DNA from: Anaerolineae bacterium
GTDB lineage: Bacteria; Chloroflexota; Anaerolineae; Anaerolineales; Anaerolineaceae
Assembly (NCBI GenBank): GCA_013178295.1
Contig: JABLWW010000008.1
Span: forward strand, 1 to 64,000
DNA length: 64,000 bases
Reading direction: 5' to 3'
Shown here: one piece after another, positions 32,926 through 41,788 of the stretch
Layout: each line of letters opens with the position of its first letter
Numbering within the stretch: position 1 is the first letter of the stretch
Notes under the pieces: model-generated
Told to the model about the DNA's origin: nothing
Database searches by the model: none
What the model saw: only the letters and a program-made list of their open reading frames with translations
Translations under genes and position numbers: made by a program

Positions 32926-34059
32926 ATGGGAGAGAACACCATAACGCTGGATGCGCAGCGGCAGCAGAAAGCTAAACAGTACGCGCGCATCAGCCGCCGT
33001 CTTTTGCTCGTTGATCTGGCGATAACCGGCGTGTATACACTTGCATGGTTGTTATTTGGCTGGTCGGCAGGTTTAAGGGATGTCCTGTTGACATTTACCG
33101 GCAGCTCATGGCTGCTGGTTGCGGGTTTTGCGGTTGTTTTTGGCGGGGTGTATTCTCTTATCAATCTGCCGCTGGCGTATTATGAGGGTTTTGTGCTTCC
33201 CCATCGCTTTGGGCAATCTACGCAGACGGTCAGGGGCTGGGTTGTTGATCAGATCAAAGGGGCGGTTGTAACAGGGCTGCTTGGCGTTTTGCTGCTGGAA
33301 ATCATTTATGCGGTTTTGCGCGTTGTCCCGCAGACCTGGTGGTTGTGGGCTGGTTTTGCTCTCTTGTTTTTCAATGTGGTTCTAACGAGCCTGGCGCCGA
33401 TTTTGCTTTTTCCCCTTTTTAATAAATTTGTCCCCTTGGGGGATGAGCGCAAGGAATTGTCGGAGCGTCTTATCGCATTGGCAGAGCGCGCCGGGACACG
33501 TGTCGAGGGAGTGTATATGTTCGATATGAGCCGCCGCACCCGCTCGGCGAATGCGGCGCTTACCGGTTTGGGCAGGACGCGGCGGATTATTCTGGGGGAT
33601 ACTTTGCTCAATGAGTTCACCGTTGAAGAGATTGAAACGATCATGGCGCATGAGCTTGGTCATCAGGTCAATCGTGATATTCCGCTGGGGATAGCGGTGG
33701 GGAGCGTTCTCACGCTGGGTGGTTTATATCTTGCCTCATTGGGTTTGCGCTGGGGGGTGACATATTTTGGCTTTGAATCGCTTGCCGATGTGGCTGCCAT
33801 CCCCATTTTTGTTCTTGTCATGGGGCTGTACGCTCTGATTACCACGCCTCTCAGCAATACCTATTCGCGCTGGCGCGAGAGGATGGCAGACCGCTATGCG
33901 TTGCGGTTGACGGGCAATGGAAAAGCCTATGCTGCAGCGTTAACCCGTCTTGCCAATCAGAACCTGGCGGAGGTTGACCCCGAACTTTGGGTCGAGTTTC
34001 TGCTGCATTCCCACCCGGCGCTTCACCGGCGCATTGCCATGGCGCAAGAGGGAGGATAA
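32926..34059 (+). CDS. M48 family zinc metalloprotease
   Basis: 377 aa membrane protease of the Ste24/HtpX clan. Four to five helices in the N-terminal half; zinc motif IMAHELGHQVNRDI (HExxH), third ligand in the RMADRYALRLTG region (Glu/Asp helix), preceded by the typical NAALTGLGRTRRIILGDTLL. It probably degrades or processes membrane proteins. Likely leaderless start. The next gene begins 3 nt downstream. Confidence 0.9.
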   Translation: MGENTITLDAQRQQKAKQYARISRRLLLVDLAITGVYTLAWLLFGWSAGLRDVLLTFTGSSWLLVAGFAVVFGGVYSLINLPLAYYEGFVLPHRFGQSTQTVRGWVVDQIKGAVVTGLLGVLLLEIIYAVLRVVPQTWWLWAGFALLFFNVVLTSLAPILLFPLFNKFVPLGDERKELSERLIALAERAGTRVEGVYMFDMSRRTRSANAALTGLGRTRRIILGDTLLNEFTVEEIETIMAHELGHQVNRDIPLGIAVGSVLTLGGLYLASLGLRWGVTYFGFESLADVAAIPIFVLVMGLYALITTPLSNTYSRWRERMADRYALRLTGNGKAYAAALTRLANQNLAEVDPELWVEFLLHSHPALHRRIAMAQEGG

Positions 34060-34062
34060 GTC

Positions 34063-35178
34063 GTGCGCATTGCTTATGTAGCTTTGCATCTGGGGAGAAT
34101 GTATATCCATTCTGGCGTGGGCATTAAGATCCGAACCCAGATGAGGCTCTGGCAGGAGATGGGGCACGAGACATGCCTGTTTTTGCACACGCCGGATATT
34201 TCCGAACTAGACTGGGGAAGCCAACCGATTGCGCTGTTTACCTATCGCCAGCAGGCGAATGTGTTGGCGCGCGAACTCTCGCGCAGCGCGGCGTTGGGGG
34301 ACTTAATCCGACATCTTCAGGTGTATCGTCCGGATATCATCTATTTGCGTTATGGCTTGTTTGCATATCCGCTTCAGGCAATGTATCAGATTGCGCCTGT
34401 GGCTGTTGAGATTAACACCGATGATGTGGCAGAATACCGCACGCGCGGGATGATGTTTTATCACATCAACCGGCTGACGCGCAGACTGATTTTGCAACCT
34501 GCCAAAGCTTTGATGCCGGTCAGTCATGAGATCGCGCGTTTGCCGGAGAACAGCAGGTACACGAAACCGCAGATTATCCTCTCCAATGGGATTGATTTGC
34601 GGGAGTTCGCGCCCCTTTCAGCACCGTGCAATCCTGTGCCGGTTTTGGCTTTTGTCGGTTCTCCTGGGCGCAGCTGGCATGGCGTGGATAAACTCCCTCC
34701 GCTGGCGGCGCAGTTTCCCGAACTGCGCTTTGAAATCGTTGGCTATCGCAAAGAGGAATTTTTGGATGCGCCTCCAAATATGAGGTGGCATGGCTATTTG
34801 CCCCCTGACAAGGTGCGGCAGGTGCTGGCGCATTGTGATGTTGCTTTTGGCACGCTGGCGCTTCACCGCAAAAACATGCAGGAGGCTTCCAGTCTCAAGG
34901 TGCGCGAGGCGCTGGCATACGGGCTACCGGTCATTCTCGGATATGACGATACGGATTTTATAGGCTCAGAATTTGATTTTCTTCTCCGCTTGCCCAATAC
35001 TGAGAACAATGTCCTCGACCATGCGGAAGAGATACGCGAATTTGCCTACCGAATGCGCGGCGTGCGTGTGGAGCGAGAAGCGATTGCTAAACGGATTGAT
35101 CAGGCAGAGAAAGAAGCAGAACGCCTTCGCTTTTTTGAGAAGCTGCTTTCTTCTGCATCAAAGCAGGTGGGAAAATAA
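34063..35178 (+). CDS. Glycosyltransferase (GT4-like)
   Basis: 371 aa, GTG start with GGAGG 7 nt upstream, inside the end of the protease gene. GT-B-type features: an N-terminal Rossmann start (RIAYVALHLGRMYIHSGVGI), a middle PSHEIAR-like region (LMPVSHEIARLPE, LSNGIDLREF) and a C-terminal donor-site segment (EASSLKVREALAYGLPVILG) with the E-x7-E-like pattern. Donor and acceptor unknown. The last 21 nt overlap the convergent Nudix gene. Confidence 0.82.
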   Translation: MRIAYVALHLGRMYIHSGVGIKIRTQMRLWQEMGHETCLFLHTPDISELDWGSQPIALFTYRQQANVLARELSRSAALGDLIRHLQVYRPDIIYLRYGLFAYPLQAMYQIAPVAVEINTDDVAEYRTRGMMFYHINRLTRRLILQPAKALMPVSHEIARLPENSRYTKPQIILSNGIDLREFAPLSAPCNPVPVLAFVGSPGRSWHGVDKLPPLAAQFPELRFEIVGYRKEEFLDAPPNMRWHGYLPPDKVRQVLAHCDVAFGTLALHRKNMQEASSLKVREALAYGLPVILGYDDTDFIGSEFDFLLRLPNTENNVLDHAEEIREFAYRMRGVRVEREAIAKRIDQAEKEAERLRFFEKLLSSASKQVGK

Positions 35179-35622
35179 TTTCCAAATCCGCTCTGTGTTC
35201 TCCCTGATCAGCGTTTCCTGCTCACGCCATAACATGGGCGGGAGCGCGTCCAACGCAAACCAGGCGCTGATATAATCGTGATGACTGTCGCTTGGCAGTG
35301 CGCCGGTTTGTGTGGTTGTAAATAAAAAATAGTGCGTGGTAATCCAGCGATTTTTCTGAAAGTTGAGGCGCGCATAGCTACCCAGCGGGCAGATGAGAGT
35401 GAGATCAAAAATGCCAGCCTCTTCGGCAATTTCACGTCTGGCAGCTTCCTCCAAACTTTCGCCTTTCTCCACACCGCCCTTTGGCAGCCAGTAGTGCGAA
35501 AAGCCGTTCTCGCGCACAAGAATGATATAGGGTTTTCCATCCCAGCGGATTACAATGCCGCCGGATGAGGTGCGCTCTTGCACCCCAACCGGTTTCTGAT
35601 ACCAGCTGTCATCCACAATCAT
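35158..35622 (-). CDS. Nudix hydrolase
   Basis: 154 aa. Complete Nudix box GGVEKGESLEEAARREIAEEAG (catalytic REIAEEAG), following GFSHYWLPKG. These enzymes cleave nucleoside diphosphates linked to X (Ap4A, NDP-sugars, oxidised dNTPs); the substrate is not evident. Start ATG 35622 lies in the stop of the GNAT-like gene (ATGA), so the two are translationally coupled. The long upstream extension of the frame is out-of-family. Confidence 0.9.
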   Translation of the reverse strand: MIVDDSWYQKPVGVQERTSSGGIVIRWDGKPYIILVRENGFSHYWLPKGGVEKGESLEEAARREIAEEAGIFDLTLICPLGSYARLNFQKNRWITTHYFLFTTTQTGALPSDSHHDYISAWFALDALPPMLWREQETLIRENTERIWKLFSHLL

Positions 35623-36746
35623 ATCAACTTCCGGTACACCCGGTGATTGCGGTATTCCTTGCCGCCAAGATTGACCAGTTCTTTGCGCATCTGTGTGGCT
35701 GTCTCTGCAACCTGCGGCATATCCACATAATCGAATTTGTATTTCTTGATAGTCTTTTCGACCTCGGTGTACATCAACGCTGTGCTGCCCAAGCCCTGAT
35801 ATTCGGGCAGAACACCCATGCCATTGAAGGTGACCCACTTGGCGCGCTGGCGTTCCAGCAGCAGGTCTACGATTGCCCAGGGGGTGATTCTGCCGCGCAT
35901 CCGTTGCAGCGCTGGGGTAATATCGGCAAATGCCATAAGGAATCCCACCACTTCATTGTTGCGGGCAATCACTTTCATCAGATGTGGGTCTGCGATGGTC
36001 AGCAGGTCGCTCACCAACTGGTCAATTTCACGGTCTGAGATGGGGTAGTACTCCCAATTGTTGATAAAAGTCTTGTTGTAGGCTTCTCCAATACGGCGCG
36101 CCCACTTTTTGAGGTCGCCTCTATTCTGCAGGTTGATCACCTCAAATGATTTTCTTTGCTTAACACGCTCTGCCACACGGTGAACCTTTTCCGGGAGTGA
36201 CAGGTTCTCTTTGGTCAACATGCAGGATACAAAATCAACCTCTTTCTCAAACCCCAGAGTTTCCAACAGGCGGCTGTAATATGGGTAGTTATAGGGCACC
36301 ATGGTCATCATGGCGCGGTGTTCAAAGCCCTCGATCAGAATTCCATAGCCATCAAAAGCGCCAAAGCCTTTGGTGCCAACCACCTTATTAAGCTTGCGCT
36401 GGTGTGCCCAGTCGAAAACGCGCTCAAAAAGGCTATTGGCGGCTTCCTGGTCATCATTACACTCAAAAAGCGAGAAAAATGCGGTTCTGGAGTCATGAAC
36501 GCGGTTATAGGGCTTATTTTCCATGACCGCAATGCGCCCAACCACCTCGCCGTTGCGGCGGGCAAGAAAGAAGGTGGCATCAGAATGTTCATATAGTGGG
36601 TGCTGTTTTGGATTGAGCATCTTCTTGACATCGCCAATGATGGGTGGCACCCACTGAGGGCAGTTTGCATACAGCTTAAATGGATAATTAACAAACTCGT
36701 TGACCTGCGGTTTGGAAGTTGTATCCAATTCAATAACATTAAGCAT
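35619..36746 (-). CDS. GNAT-like acyltransferase family protein
   Basis: 375 aa of a conserved bacterial family often annotated as N-acetyltransferase. Features: FVNYPFKLYANCPQWVPP near the start, DATFFLARRNGEVVGRIAV, KVVGTKGFGAFDGYGILIEGFEH, and late GNAT-like EYQGLGSTALMYTEVEKTI (acetyl-CoA loop). The N-terminal 'phospholipid-like' part is typical. Start ATG 36746 with AGAGGTG. It is in an operon with the Nudix and DegV genes. Confidence 0.8.
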   Translation of the reverse strand: MLNVIELDTTSKPQVNEFVNYPFKLYANCPQWVPPIIGDVKKMLNPKQHPLYEHSDATFFLARRNGEVVGRIAVMENKPYNRVHDSRTAFFSLFECNDDQEAANSLFERVFDWAHQRKLNKVVGTKGFGAFDGYGILIEGFEHRAMMTMVPYNYPYYSRLLETLGFEKEVDFVSCMLTKENLSLPEKVHRVAERVKQRKSFEVINLQNRGDLKKWARRIGEAYNKTFINNWEYYPISDREIDQLVSDLLTIADPHLMKVIARNNEVVGFLMAFADITPALQRMRGRITPWAIVDLLLERQRAKWVTFNGMGVLPEYQGLGSTALMYTEVEKTIKKYKFDYVDMPQVAETATQMRKELVNLGGKEYRNHRVYRKLI

Positions 36747-36757
36747 GATGGCACCTC

Positions 36758-37612
36758 TTATTCGTATAAAAAGGCTAAGCCCAGGCCTGCCGGGCCGGTG
36801 TGGGTGGCAAGAACCGGGCTGACATACGTGCAAAAAGAGGACTGGATGTTGAATCTGCGCAATCTCTGCACTGCCTGATCCAAAAAAGCCTGTGCCTCAA
36901 CCGGTGTGTTTGCATGGACCACTGCCAAGTTGATCGAACGTGCCTGTTCAACGCGCTTTTCCAGTAGATCAATCACCCTATTTAACCCTTTTCTGAGAGA
37001 ACGGGTACGGTCAACGGCGTCAATGATGCCATTGCGCGTTTCAAGAATGGGGTGTATGTTGAGCAGCGCGCCAAGAAAAGCAGCCGCGCCGCCAATTCTC
37101 CCGCCGCGGCGCAGATACTCCAGTGTCTCAAGAACAAAGAAGATGCCTGCGCGTTCGCGTGCCTGTTCCACCAGCGTTTTGCAGGCAAGCAATGAGTCGC
37201 CGCGCAGGGCAGCCTCGGCAGCGGTTAACACCTGCATACCAAGCGCGATGGAAGAGGTGAGCGAATCGACCACTTCGATCGGCGCGCCAGCCAGCATGCC
37301 TTTGGCTTGCAGCGCAGCGTTGATGGTGCCCGACAGCCGCGATGAAATGTGAACGCTTAGTATCTCGTAACCTTTTTCCAGCAGCTGGGAATATAACGCT
37401 TTGAATTTTTCTGGCGAGGGCTGCGAAGTGGTTGGCAGGGTTTTCCCACTACGCAGACGGGCGTAAAACTCAACGGGGTTGATGTCCACCCCGTCCTGGA
37501 ACGTTACCCCATCCCAGACGATTTGCAGGGGTATCTTGAAAATTGGCTTGCCTGCGGCGATTTCCTCAGGAATATCGGCGGTGCTGTCGGTGACGACGGC
37601 AATTTTGGACAT
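36758..37612 (-). CDS. DegV family fatty-acid-binding protein
   Basis: 284 aa. Starts KIAVVTDSTADIPEE, the DegV hallmark; then PLQIVWDGVTFQDGVDI, LPTTSQPSPEKF, ILSVHISSRLSGTINAA and GRIGGAAAFLGALLNIHPIL. DegV/FakB proteins hold an acyl chain and present it to the kinase FakA; no fakA is next to it. Start is 7 nt after the upstream gene stop, no clear ribosome site. Confidence 0.9.
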   Translation of the reverse strand: MSKIAVVTDSTADIPEEIAAGKPIFKIPLQIVWDGVTFQDGVDINPVEFYARLRSGKTLPTTSQPSPEKFKALYSQLLEKGYEILSVHISSRLSGTINAALQAKGMLAGAPIEVVDSLTSSIALGMQVLTAAEAALRGDSLLACKTLVEQARERAGIFFVLETLEYLRRGGRIGGAAAFLGALLNIHPILETRNGIIDAVDRTRSLRKGLNRVIDLLEKRVEQARSINLAVVHANTPVEAQAFLDQAVQRLRRFNIQSSFCTYVSPVLATHTGPAGLGLAFLYE

Positions 37613-37619
37613 GTTCGCG

Positions 37620-38702
37620 CTATGGTTTGACGTTGAAATGATTACTCAATACATGGGTGATGTAATTTTCCCAGAGAGTGATAGTATCCCAGTAGCTGTA
37701 GTCATGTGTTGAGAAGGTCTGCACGATGACCCTGCCCTCGTCGCATACGGTGATGATGCCGTACCGGCTGGGGTCATTTGAGATCAGTCCGCCCGCAAAA
37801 CGTGATCTGCTGCCTGGGTAAAGGTTCATCAGGTCGCCGACATCACCCATCCAGTACACGGTCGGACGCACCGGGATGTTGATGCGGTTGGGATAGAAGA
37901 ACAACGGTTCGTTTTGGGCAAAGTTGTAGAATAGAAATTGTTCTGGTTTGTAATCTTCACTGCGGTACCAATTCTTTTCGACGCGGATGCCGCAGTAGTC
38001 CATAATGAAGGAGGCGCCGGTGTTGTAGTCCTCGTCCAGGTTCCATGCCTCAACAATCAGGGCGGTTTTTTGCTTTAAGAAGGGGATGGTTAAGGTGATC
38101 AGGTTGGTGTTAAATGACCTTCGGCTTTCGTTTGCAATGATGATCAAATCCCAGGGCGTGCCGTCTTTCAGGAATCTTTCAAAAGTAGCCACTCTTTCAT
38201 GCGCGTTGACCACTTTGCCGCCGGTGATGCCCATATATTCGATAACACGGTCAATGCGTCCAACCAGCTCTGTCTCCCCGCCGTCAGCCACATCTTCAAA
38301 AATGAGAATATTGGCGGTCTTAATGCGCGATTGCATATCCTGTGTCTTGGCAACCGGGTCTTTGGTTGCCATGCCCGGCAGAGCGGTTGGGAAGACCATT
38401 TCCGGCGTGGGGGTATCTGTCATGGTGGGGATGGGGGTATCGGTGGGGGTAGGCGTATCGGTAAGGGTCGGTTCAGGGGTAGCTGTTTGCGTGGCGGTTG
38501 GTGTTTCCGTTTCTGTGGGCGTGGAGGATGGCTGGGTAGGGCTGGCTTCTTGTGCTTTGGCATCTAGAGTCTGCTGAGCGGCGGCGTTCACGGTTTGCTG
38601 GATCAATGCAGCATCCGGTGTGGGGCTAGGAAACAAAGCACAGGCGTTGAAGAACAGCAGCGATAATATCAGTGCAACGTACATAAGGGGTCTAATTCTC
38701 AT
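37620..38702 (-). CDS. Lipoprotein with Pro/Thr linker and unknown extracellular domain
   Basis: 360 aa. Lipobox (LLFFNAC), then an 85-residue region dominated by TPT/TDTPTP repeats, then a domain of about 245 aa that I cannot assign. It has an alternating alpha/beta pattern (TANILIFEDVADGG, PWDLIIIANESRR, KTALIVEAWNLDED, YGIITVCDEGRVIVQTFSTHDY) that recalls class-I glutamine-amidotransferase/ThuA-like folds. Start ATG 38702 with GAGGTGAT; the frame upstream is discarded. Confidence 0.72.
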   Translation of the reverse strand: MRIRPLMYVALILSLLFFNACALFPSPTPDAALIQQTVNAAAQQTLDAKAQEASPTQPSSTPTETETPTATQTATPEPTLTDTPTPTDTPIPTMTDTPTPEMVFPTALPGMATKDPVAKTQDMQSRIKTANILIFEDVADGGETELVGRIDRVIEYMGITGGKVVNAHERVATFERFLKDGTPWDLIIIANESRRSFNTNLITLTIPFLKQKTALIVEAWNLDEDYNTGASFIMDYCGIRVEKNWYRSEDYKPEQFLFYNFAQNEPLFFYPNRINIPVRPTVYWMGDVGDLMNLYPGSRSRFAGGLISNDPSRYGIITVCDEGRVIVQTFSTHDYSYWDTITLWENYITHVLSNHFNVKP

Positions 38703-38895
38703 AAGATCACCTCGCCCAGGGGTTATGCGCAAAAGTGTAAAAAATATTTTAATATTGTACACCAAAACAGAAACAGAAAAGCAATGGGGTAGTTGGCAAT
38801 TTTTTGCGGAGAAGGCGAGGCTTTTTTCCCTTTGTCAGACGGGGCGTGGTTATTTGATATAATGACAAAAATGGCAAGAAAATTTGGAGGATGTA

Positions 38896-39156
38896 ATGAC
38901 CAGTCGTTTATCTGCTGAGGAGCGAGAGTTATTAAAGCTAATTGAGCGTCTGCCAGTCGCACCCGAAAAGAAAAATCAGTGGACACAAAATGTGAACGAA
39001 AATGGCTTGACAGAGGGTCTGGCAGAGGAATTGCGCAAGGCACTTTTGGTAGCAGAAGGTGAAAAGGATAACCCTTTGCTGCGCAGACGGTATACCAGCC
39101 AGCTGCTTCAAATCGTTCAGCGCTGGAGGCTTTCGCGTCAGACAAACAAACGCTGA
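38896..39156 (+). CDS. Small hypothetical protein
   Basis: 86 aa, highly charged and probably all-helical (LSAEERELLKLIERLP, then LAEELRKALLVAEGEKDN). Start ATG 38896 with GGAGG (38886-38890); the TTG 12 nt earlier is part of the ribosome site. A TATAAT lies at about 38859. Convergent with the PAP2 gene. No family recognised. Confidence 0.65.
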   Translation: MTSRLSAEERELLKLIERLPVAPEKKNQWTQNVNENGLTEGLAEELRKALLVAEGEKDNPLLRRRYTSQLLQIVQRWRLSRQTNKR

Positions 39157-39167
39157 TGCGCGCGTTT

Positions 39168-39794
39168 TCAGCGGAACAAAAGCGGAATGTTGGCGATGAT
39201 GGTCGGATGCAGCGCTACGGCTACCCAGCCGGAGATTAGCCCGATGATCATTCCAACAAGGATATCAGAAAGGTAATGCACGCCCAGTGCAACCCGCGAA
39301 AGGCAAACCAGCGGCGCCCAGAGGATGAGCAGCCAACCAAACCATGCAGGGGCGAGGGCGGCGCTGATTACTGCCAGCAGACAGGCGCGCGCTGCGTGCC
39401 CGGAGGGGAACGAATGCGGGTCCGTGTTGCGGTAGATGGCGCCCCACTCGCCAGGCGGGCGACTGCGGCGCACCATGAATTTGATAGCCAGCACCAGGAC
39501 AGCTTCGGCAGTCAGGCTGATTGCCATGAAGGCGGCCAAGTTGTGCCACAATGTGCTGCCAAAAAGCCACACCAGGATCAGCCCGATTAACCAGAACCAC
39601 GAATCGCCCGAGTGCGCCAGGAACACAGCCAGCGTCCATGTCGGACGGTTCTGGCGTGCAATGCGCAGGCGCTGGGAGAGTCTTTCGTCAAATTCTGTGA
39701 GGACAGTGATGAAGTGATACACAGATGTTTTAGACCATGCCAGCCTGTTGTGATTGACAACCCGTAAAAACTGGGCGTATAATAACGTATCCAT
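39168..39794 (-). CDS. PAP2 family phosphatase
   Basis: 208 aa membrane phosphatase, acting on undecaprenyl pyrophosphate or phosphatidic acid type lipids. The three motifs are KFMVRRSRPPGE, FPSGHAARA and SRVALGVHYLSDI. Five to six helices. No Shine-Dalgarno at ATG 39794. Its first codons overlap the strong promoter of the divergent ABC operon. Confidence 0.9.
   Translation of the reverse strand: MDTLLYAQFLRVVNHNRLAWSKTSVYHFITVLTEFDERLSQRLRIARQNRPTWTLAVFLAHSGDSWFWLIGLILVWLFGSTLWHNLAAFMAISLTAEAVLVLAIKFMVRRSRPPGEWGAIYRNTDPHSFPSGHAARACLLAVISAALAPAWFGWLLILWAPLVCLSRVALGVHYLSDILVGMIIGLISGWVAVALHPTIIANIPLLFR
39754..39783 (+). promoter_or_regulatory. Strong promoter of the first peptide-type ABC operon
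   Basis: TTGACA (39754-39759), 18 nt, TATAAT (39778-39783): both boxes perfect. It is embedded in the 5' end of the divergent PAP2 gene. The leader is about 120 nt and contains AAGGAGGTGAT (39826-39836), fully complementary to the 16S rRNA 3' end but not followed by a start at normal spacing. This motif is also half of a small hairpin (39817-39834). Confidence 0.75.
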
Positions 39795-39912
39795 TACATT
39801 TTCGCAAGGCAGAGACCACCTGATGAAGGAGGTGATTTAGAAAAGGCATTTGCAGCAAAAAACGTGTATTTTCAAAAAATCCATCATTTCTTTGAGAAGG
39901 AGAAGAAAGAAA

Positions 39913-41646
39913 ATGAAACACAGATTTACGTTTGTATTGTTTACGGCTGTTGTGCTGTTTAGCATGATGTTGGCGTCCTGCCAGCCACCGGCACCAGCGA
40001 CGGAGGCGCCCGCTGCTCCGCCCACCGAAGCACCGGCTGCCCCTCCCACTGAGGCACCGGCTGCCCCCCCCACTGAGGCACCGGCTGCTCCCGCTTATGA
40101 ACCAATGGTTGTCTCCGCTGAAAATTGTGATTATGGTGGCGAGTTCAAATCCATTGAGGCGCTGGATGAGCATACGGTGAAGTTCACTCTCTGCTATCCT
40201 GACCCGGCTTTCCCATCAAAGGTGGCTTTCTCGGTCTTTTCAATTCAGGATAAAGATTACCTGGATGCTAACCAGGGTGACTCTGTCAAAATGAGCGATC
40301 AGCCCAATGGCACTGGTCCGTACAAAGTTACCGAGTGGAAACGCGGCGACAGCATCACCTTTGAAGCATATCCCGATTACTGGGGTGAAAAAGCCAAGAC
40401 AAAAACTTTGATCTTCCGCTGGTCCGCCGAAGCAGCCCAGCGCTTTCTTGAATTGCAGTCTGGCACGGCGGATGGTATTGATAACCCCGCTACAGAGGAC
40501 TGGGAAGCCATTGAGAGTGATGCCAATCTCAAACTGTATCCCCGTGATGGGATGAACATCTTCTACATCGGATTCAACCACGATTTGGATCCTTTCAAAG
40601 ATGAGAAGGTACGTCAGGCATTTGCCATGGCGATTGACCGCCAGCGTATTGTGGATCAGTATTATCCCAAGGGTTCCACAGTAGCTGTCAACTTTGTCCC
40701 GCCTGCGTTGGTGCCTGGCGCCAGCCCGGATGTTCCCTGGTATGATTATGACCCGCAAAAAGCCAAAGCCATGCTGGAAGAAGCCGGTTTTGATTTCAAT
40801 CAGGAAATCGAACTCTCATACCGCAATGTCGTGCGTGCCTATTTGCCCAACCCGGTGGTAGTTGGTCAGGAAATTCAGGCGCAACTGGCTGAAATCGGGG
40901 TTAAAGTCAAACTGAACGAAATGGAATCCACAACCTTCCTGGATGCCACTGCTGCAGGCGAGAAGCCTTTCTACCTGCTTGGCTGGAATGCTGATTACCC
41001 AGATGCCTCTAACTTCTTTGACTATCACTTTGCTGCAGAGACCAACCTCCAATTTGGTACTCTGTTTGAGGATATTGTCAAGGAAATTCGCGCTGGTGGG
41101 CAAACCGCCGACCCAGACGAGCGTCAGATGCACTACACCAAGGTCAATGAACTGCTCAAGGAGCACGTGCCGATGATCCCCGTCGCGCATGGCGGATCGG
41201 GGACAGCCTTCAAAGCCAGTGTTAAGGGCGCACATTCCAGCCCGCTGGGCAATGAGCGTTTCTCCGTCATGGAAACTGGTACAGACCAGCTGGTCTGGGT
41301 GCAAAATGGCGAACCGGCTGCGCTGTGGTGTTCGGATGAAACCGATGGCGAGAGTCTGCGTGCCTGTGAACAGGTGTATGAGCCACTGCTGAGCTTTGTC
41401 GTAGGCGGTGCCGAGGTTGAACCTGCGCTGGCGGAAACGTACGAATCCAACGAAGATTTGACCGAGTGGACTTTCACCCTGCGCAAGGATGTGAAGTTCC
41501 ATAATGGCGCAACGCTGGATGCCAATGATGTGGTGGCTACCTATGCTTCCTTGTGGGATGCCTCTAGCCCCAACCATGTTGGCCGCACGGGCAACTTCGA
41601 GTACTTCACGGCGTTCTTTGGCACGTTTATCAACGCCCCGAAGTAA
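39913..41646 (+). CDS. Circularly permuted peptide-type ABC substrate-binding lipoprotein
   Basis: 577 aa, SBP family 5 (oligopeptide/nickel type). Lipobox MLASC, then four copies of an EAPAAPPT-type linker. The module order is unusual. The usual middle of the family (GEFKSIEALDEHTVKFTL, GTGPYKVTEW, VRQAFAMAIDR, FYLLGWNADYPD) comes first. The usual N-terminal module (ACEQVYEPLLSF, VEPALAETYE, TEWTFTLRKDVKFHNG, LDANDVV) comes last, about residues 472-577. The protein at 48848 has the normal order. ATG 39913 has AAGGAG 10 nt upstream; TTG 39850 would give a longer signal. Only permeases follow, no ATPase. Confidence 0.88.
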   Translation: MKHRFTFVLFTAVVLFSMMLASCQPPAPATEAPAAPPTEAPAAPPTEAPAAPPTEAPAAPAYEPMVVSAENCDYGGEFKSIEALDEHTVKFTLCYPDPAFPSKVAFSVFSIQDKDYLDANQGDSVKMSDQPNGTGPYKVTEWKRGDSITFEAYPDYWGEKAKTKTLIFRWSAEAAQRFLELQSGTADGIDNPATEDWEAIESDANLKLYPRDGMNIFYIGFNHDLDPFKDEKVRQAFAMAIDRQRIVDQYYPKGSTVAVNFVPPALVPGASPDVPWYDYDPQKAKAMLEEAGFDFNQEIELSYRNVVRAYLPNPVVVGQEIQAQLAEIGVKVKLNEMESTTFLDATAAGEKPFYLLGWNADYPDASNFFDYHFAAETNLQFGTLFEDIVKEIRAGGQTADPDERQMHYTKVNELLKEHVPMIPVAHGGSGTAFKASVKGAHSSPLGNERFSVMETGTDQLVWVQNGEPAALWCSDETDGESLRACEQVYEPLLSFVVGGAEVEPALAETYESNEDLTEWTFTLRKDVKFHNGATLDANDVVATYASLWDASSPNHVGRTGNFEYFTAFFGTFINAPK

Positions 41647-41662
41647 AACTGATGACCTGCCT

Positions 41663-41692
41663 ATGGGTGCCCTGGAGATTAAGGGCACCCAT
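41663..41692 (+). terminator. Hairpin between binding-protein and permease genes
   Basis: Perfect 11-bp stem (ATGGGTGCCCT 41663-41673 with 41682-41692), 8-nt loop, 16 nt after the stop. No T run, so a processing or mRNA-stability element is more likely than termination. Confidence 0.65.
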
Positions 41693-41706
41693 CCATTCAA
41701 AAAGGA

Positions 41707-41757
41707 CGGGTCTATGGGTGTGGGAAGTGGTATAATTTCCCCGCTGGCATAGACCCG
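41707..41757 (+). other. Second inverted repeat upstream of the permease
   Basis: CGGGTCTATG (41707-41716) pairs with 41748-41757 around a 31-nt loop that itself contains a GGGAA/TTCCC stem and a TATAAT (41731-41736). It may be an RNA structure or a regulated internal promoter for the permease genes. Confidence 0.45.
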
Positions 41758-41788
41758 CCCCACTTTTTGTTAATGATAGTTGTGTGAG

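Noticed and set aside
39994-40090. Tandem 24-bp-type repeat in the SBP gene, considered as a minisatellite or CRISPR-like array
   Set aside because: It encodes the Pro/Ala/Thr linker in frame; no spacers or cas genes.
40816-41763. 315-codon minus-strand frame under the first binding protein
   Set aside because: Antisense shadow of the permuted SBP; no family motif or start signal.
41646-41788. Possible small RNA or riboswitch between SBP and permease
   Set aside because: Two hairpins are present but no conserved riboswitch core could be recognised; kept only as structural elements.
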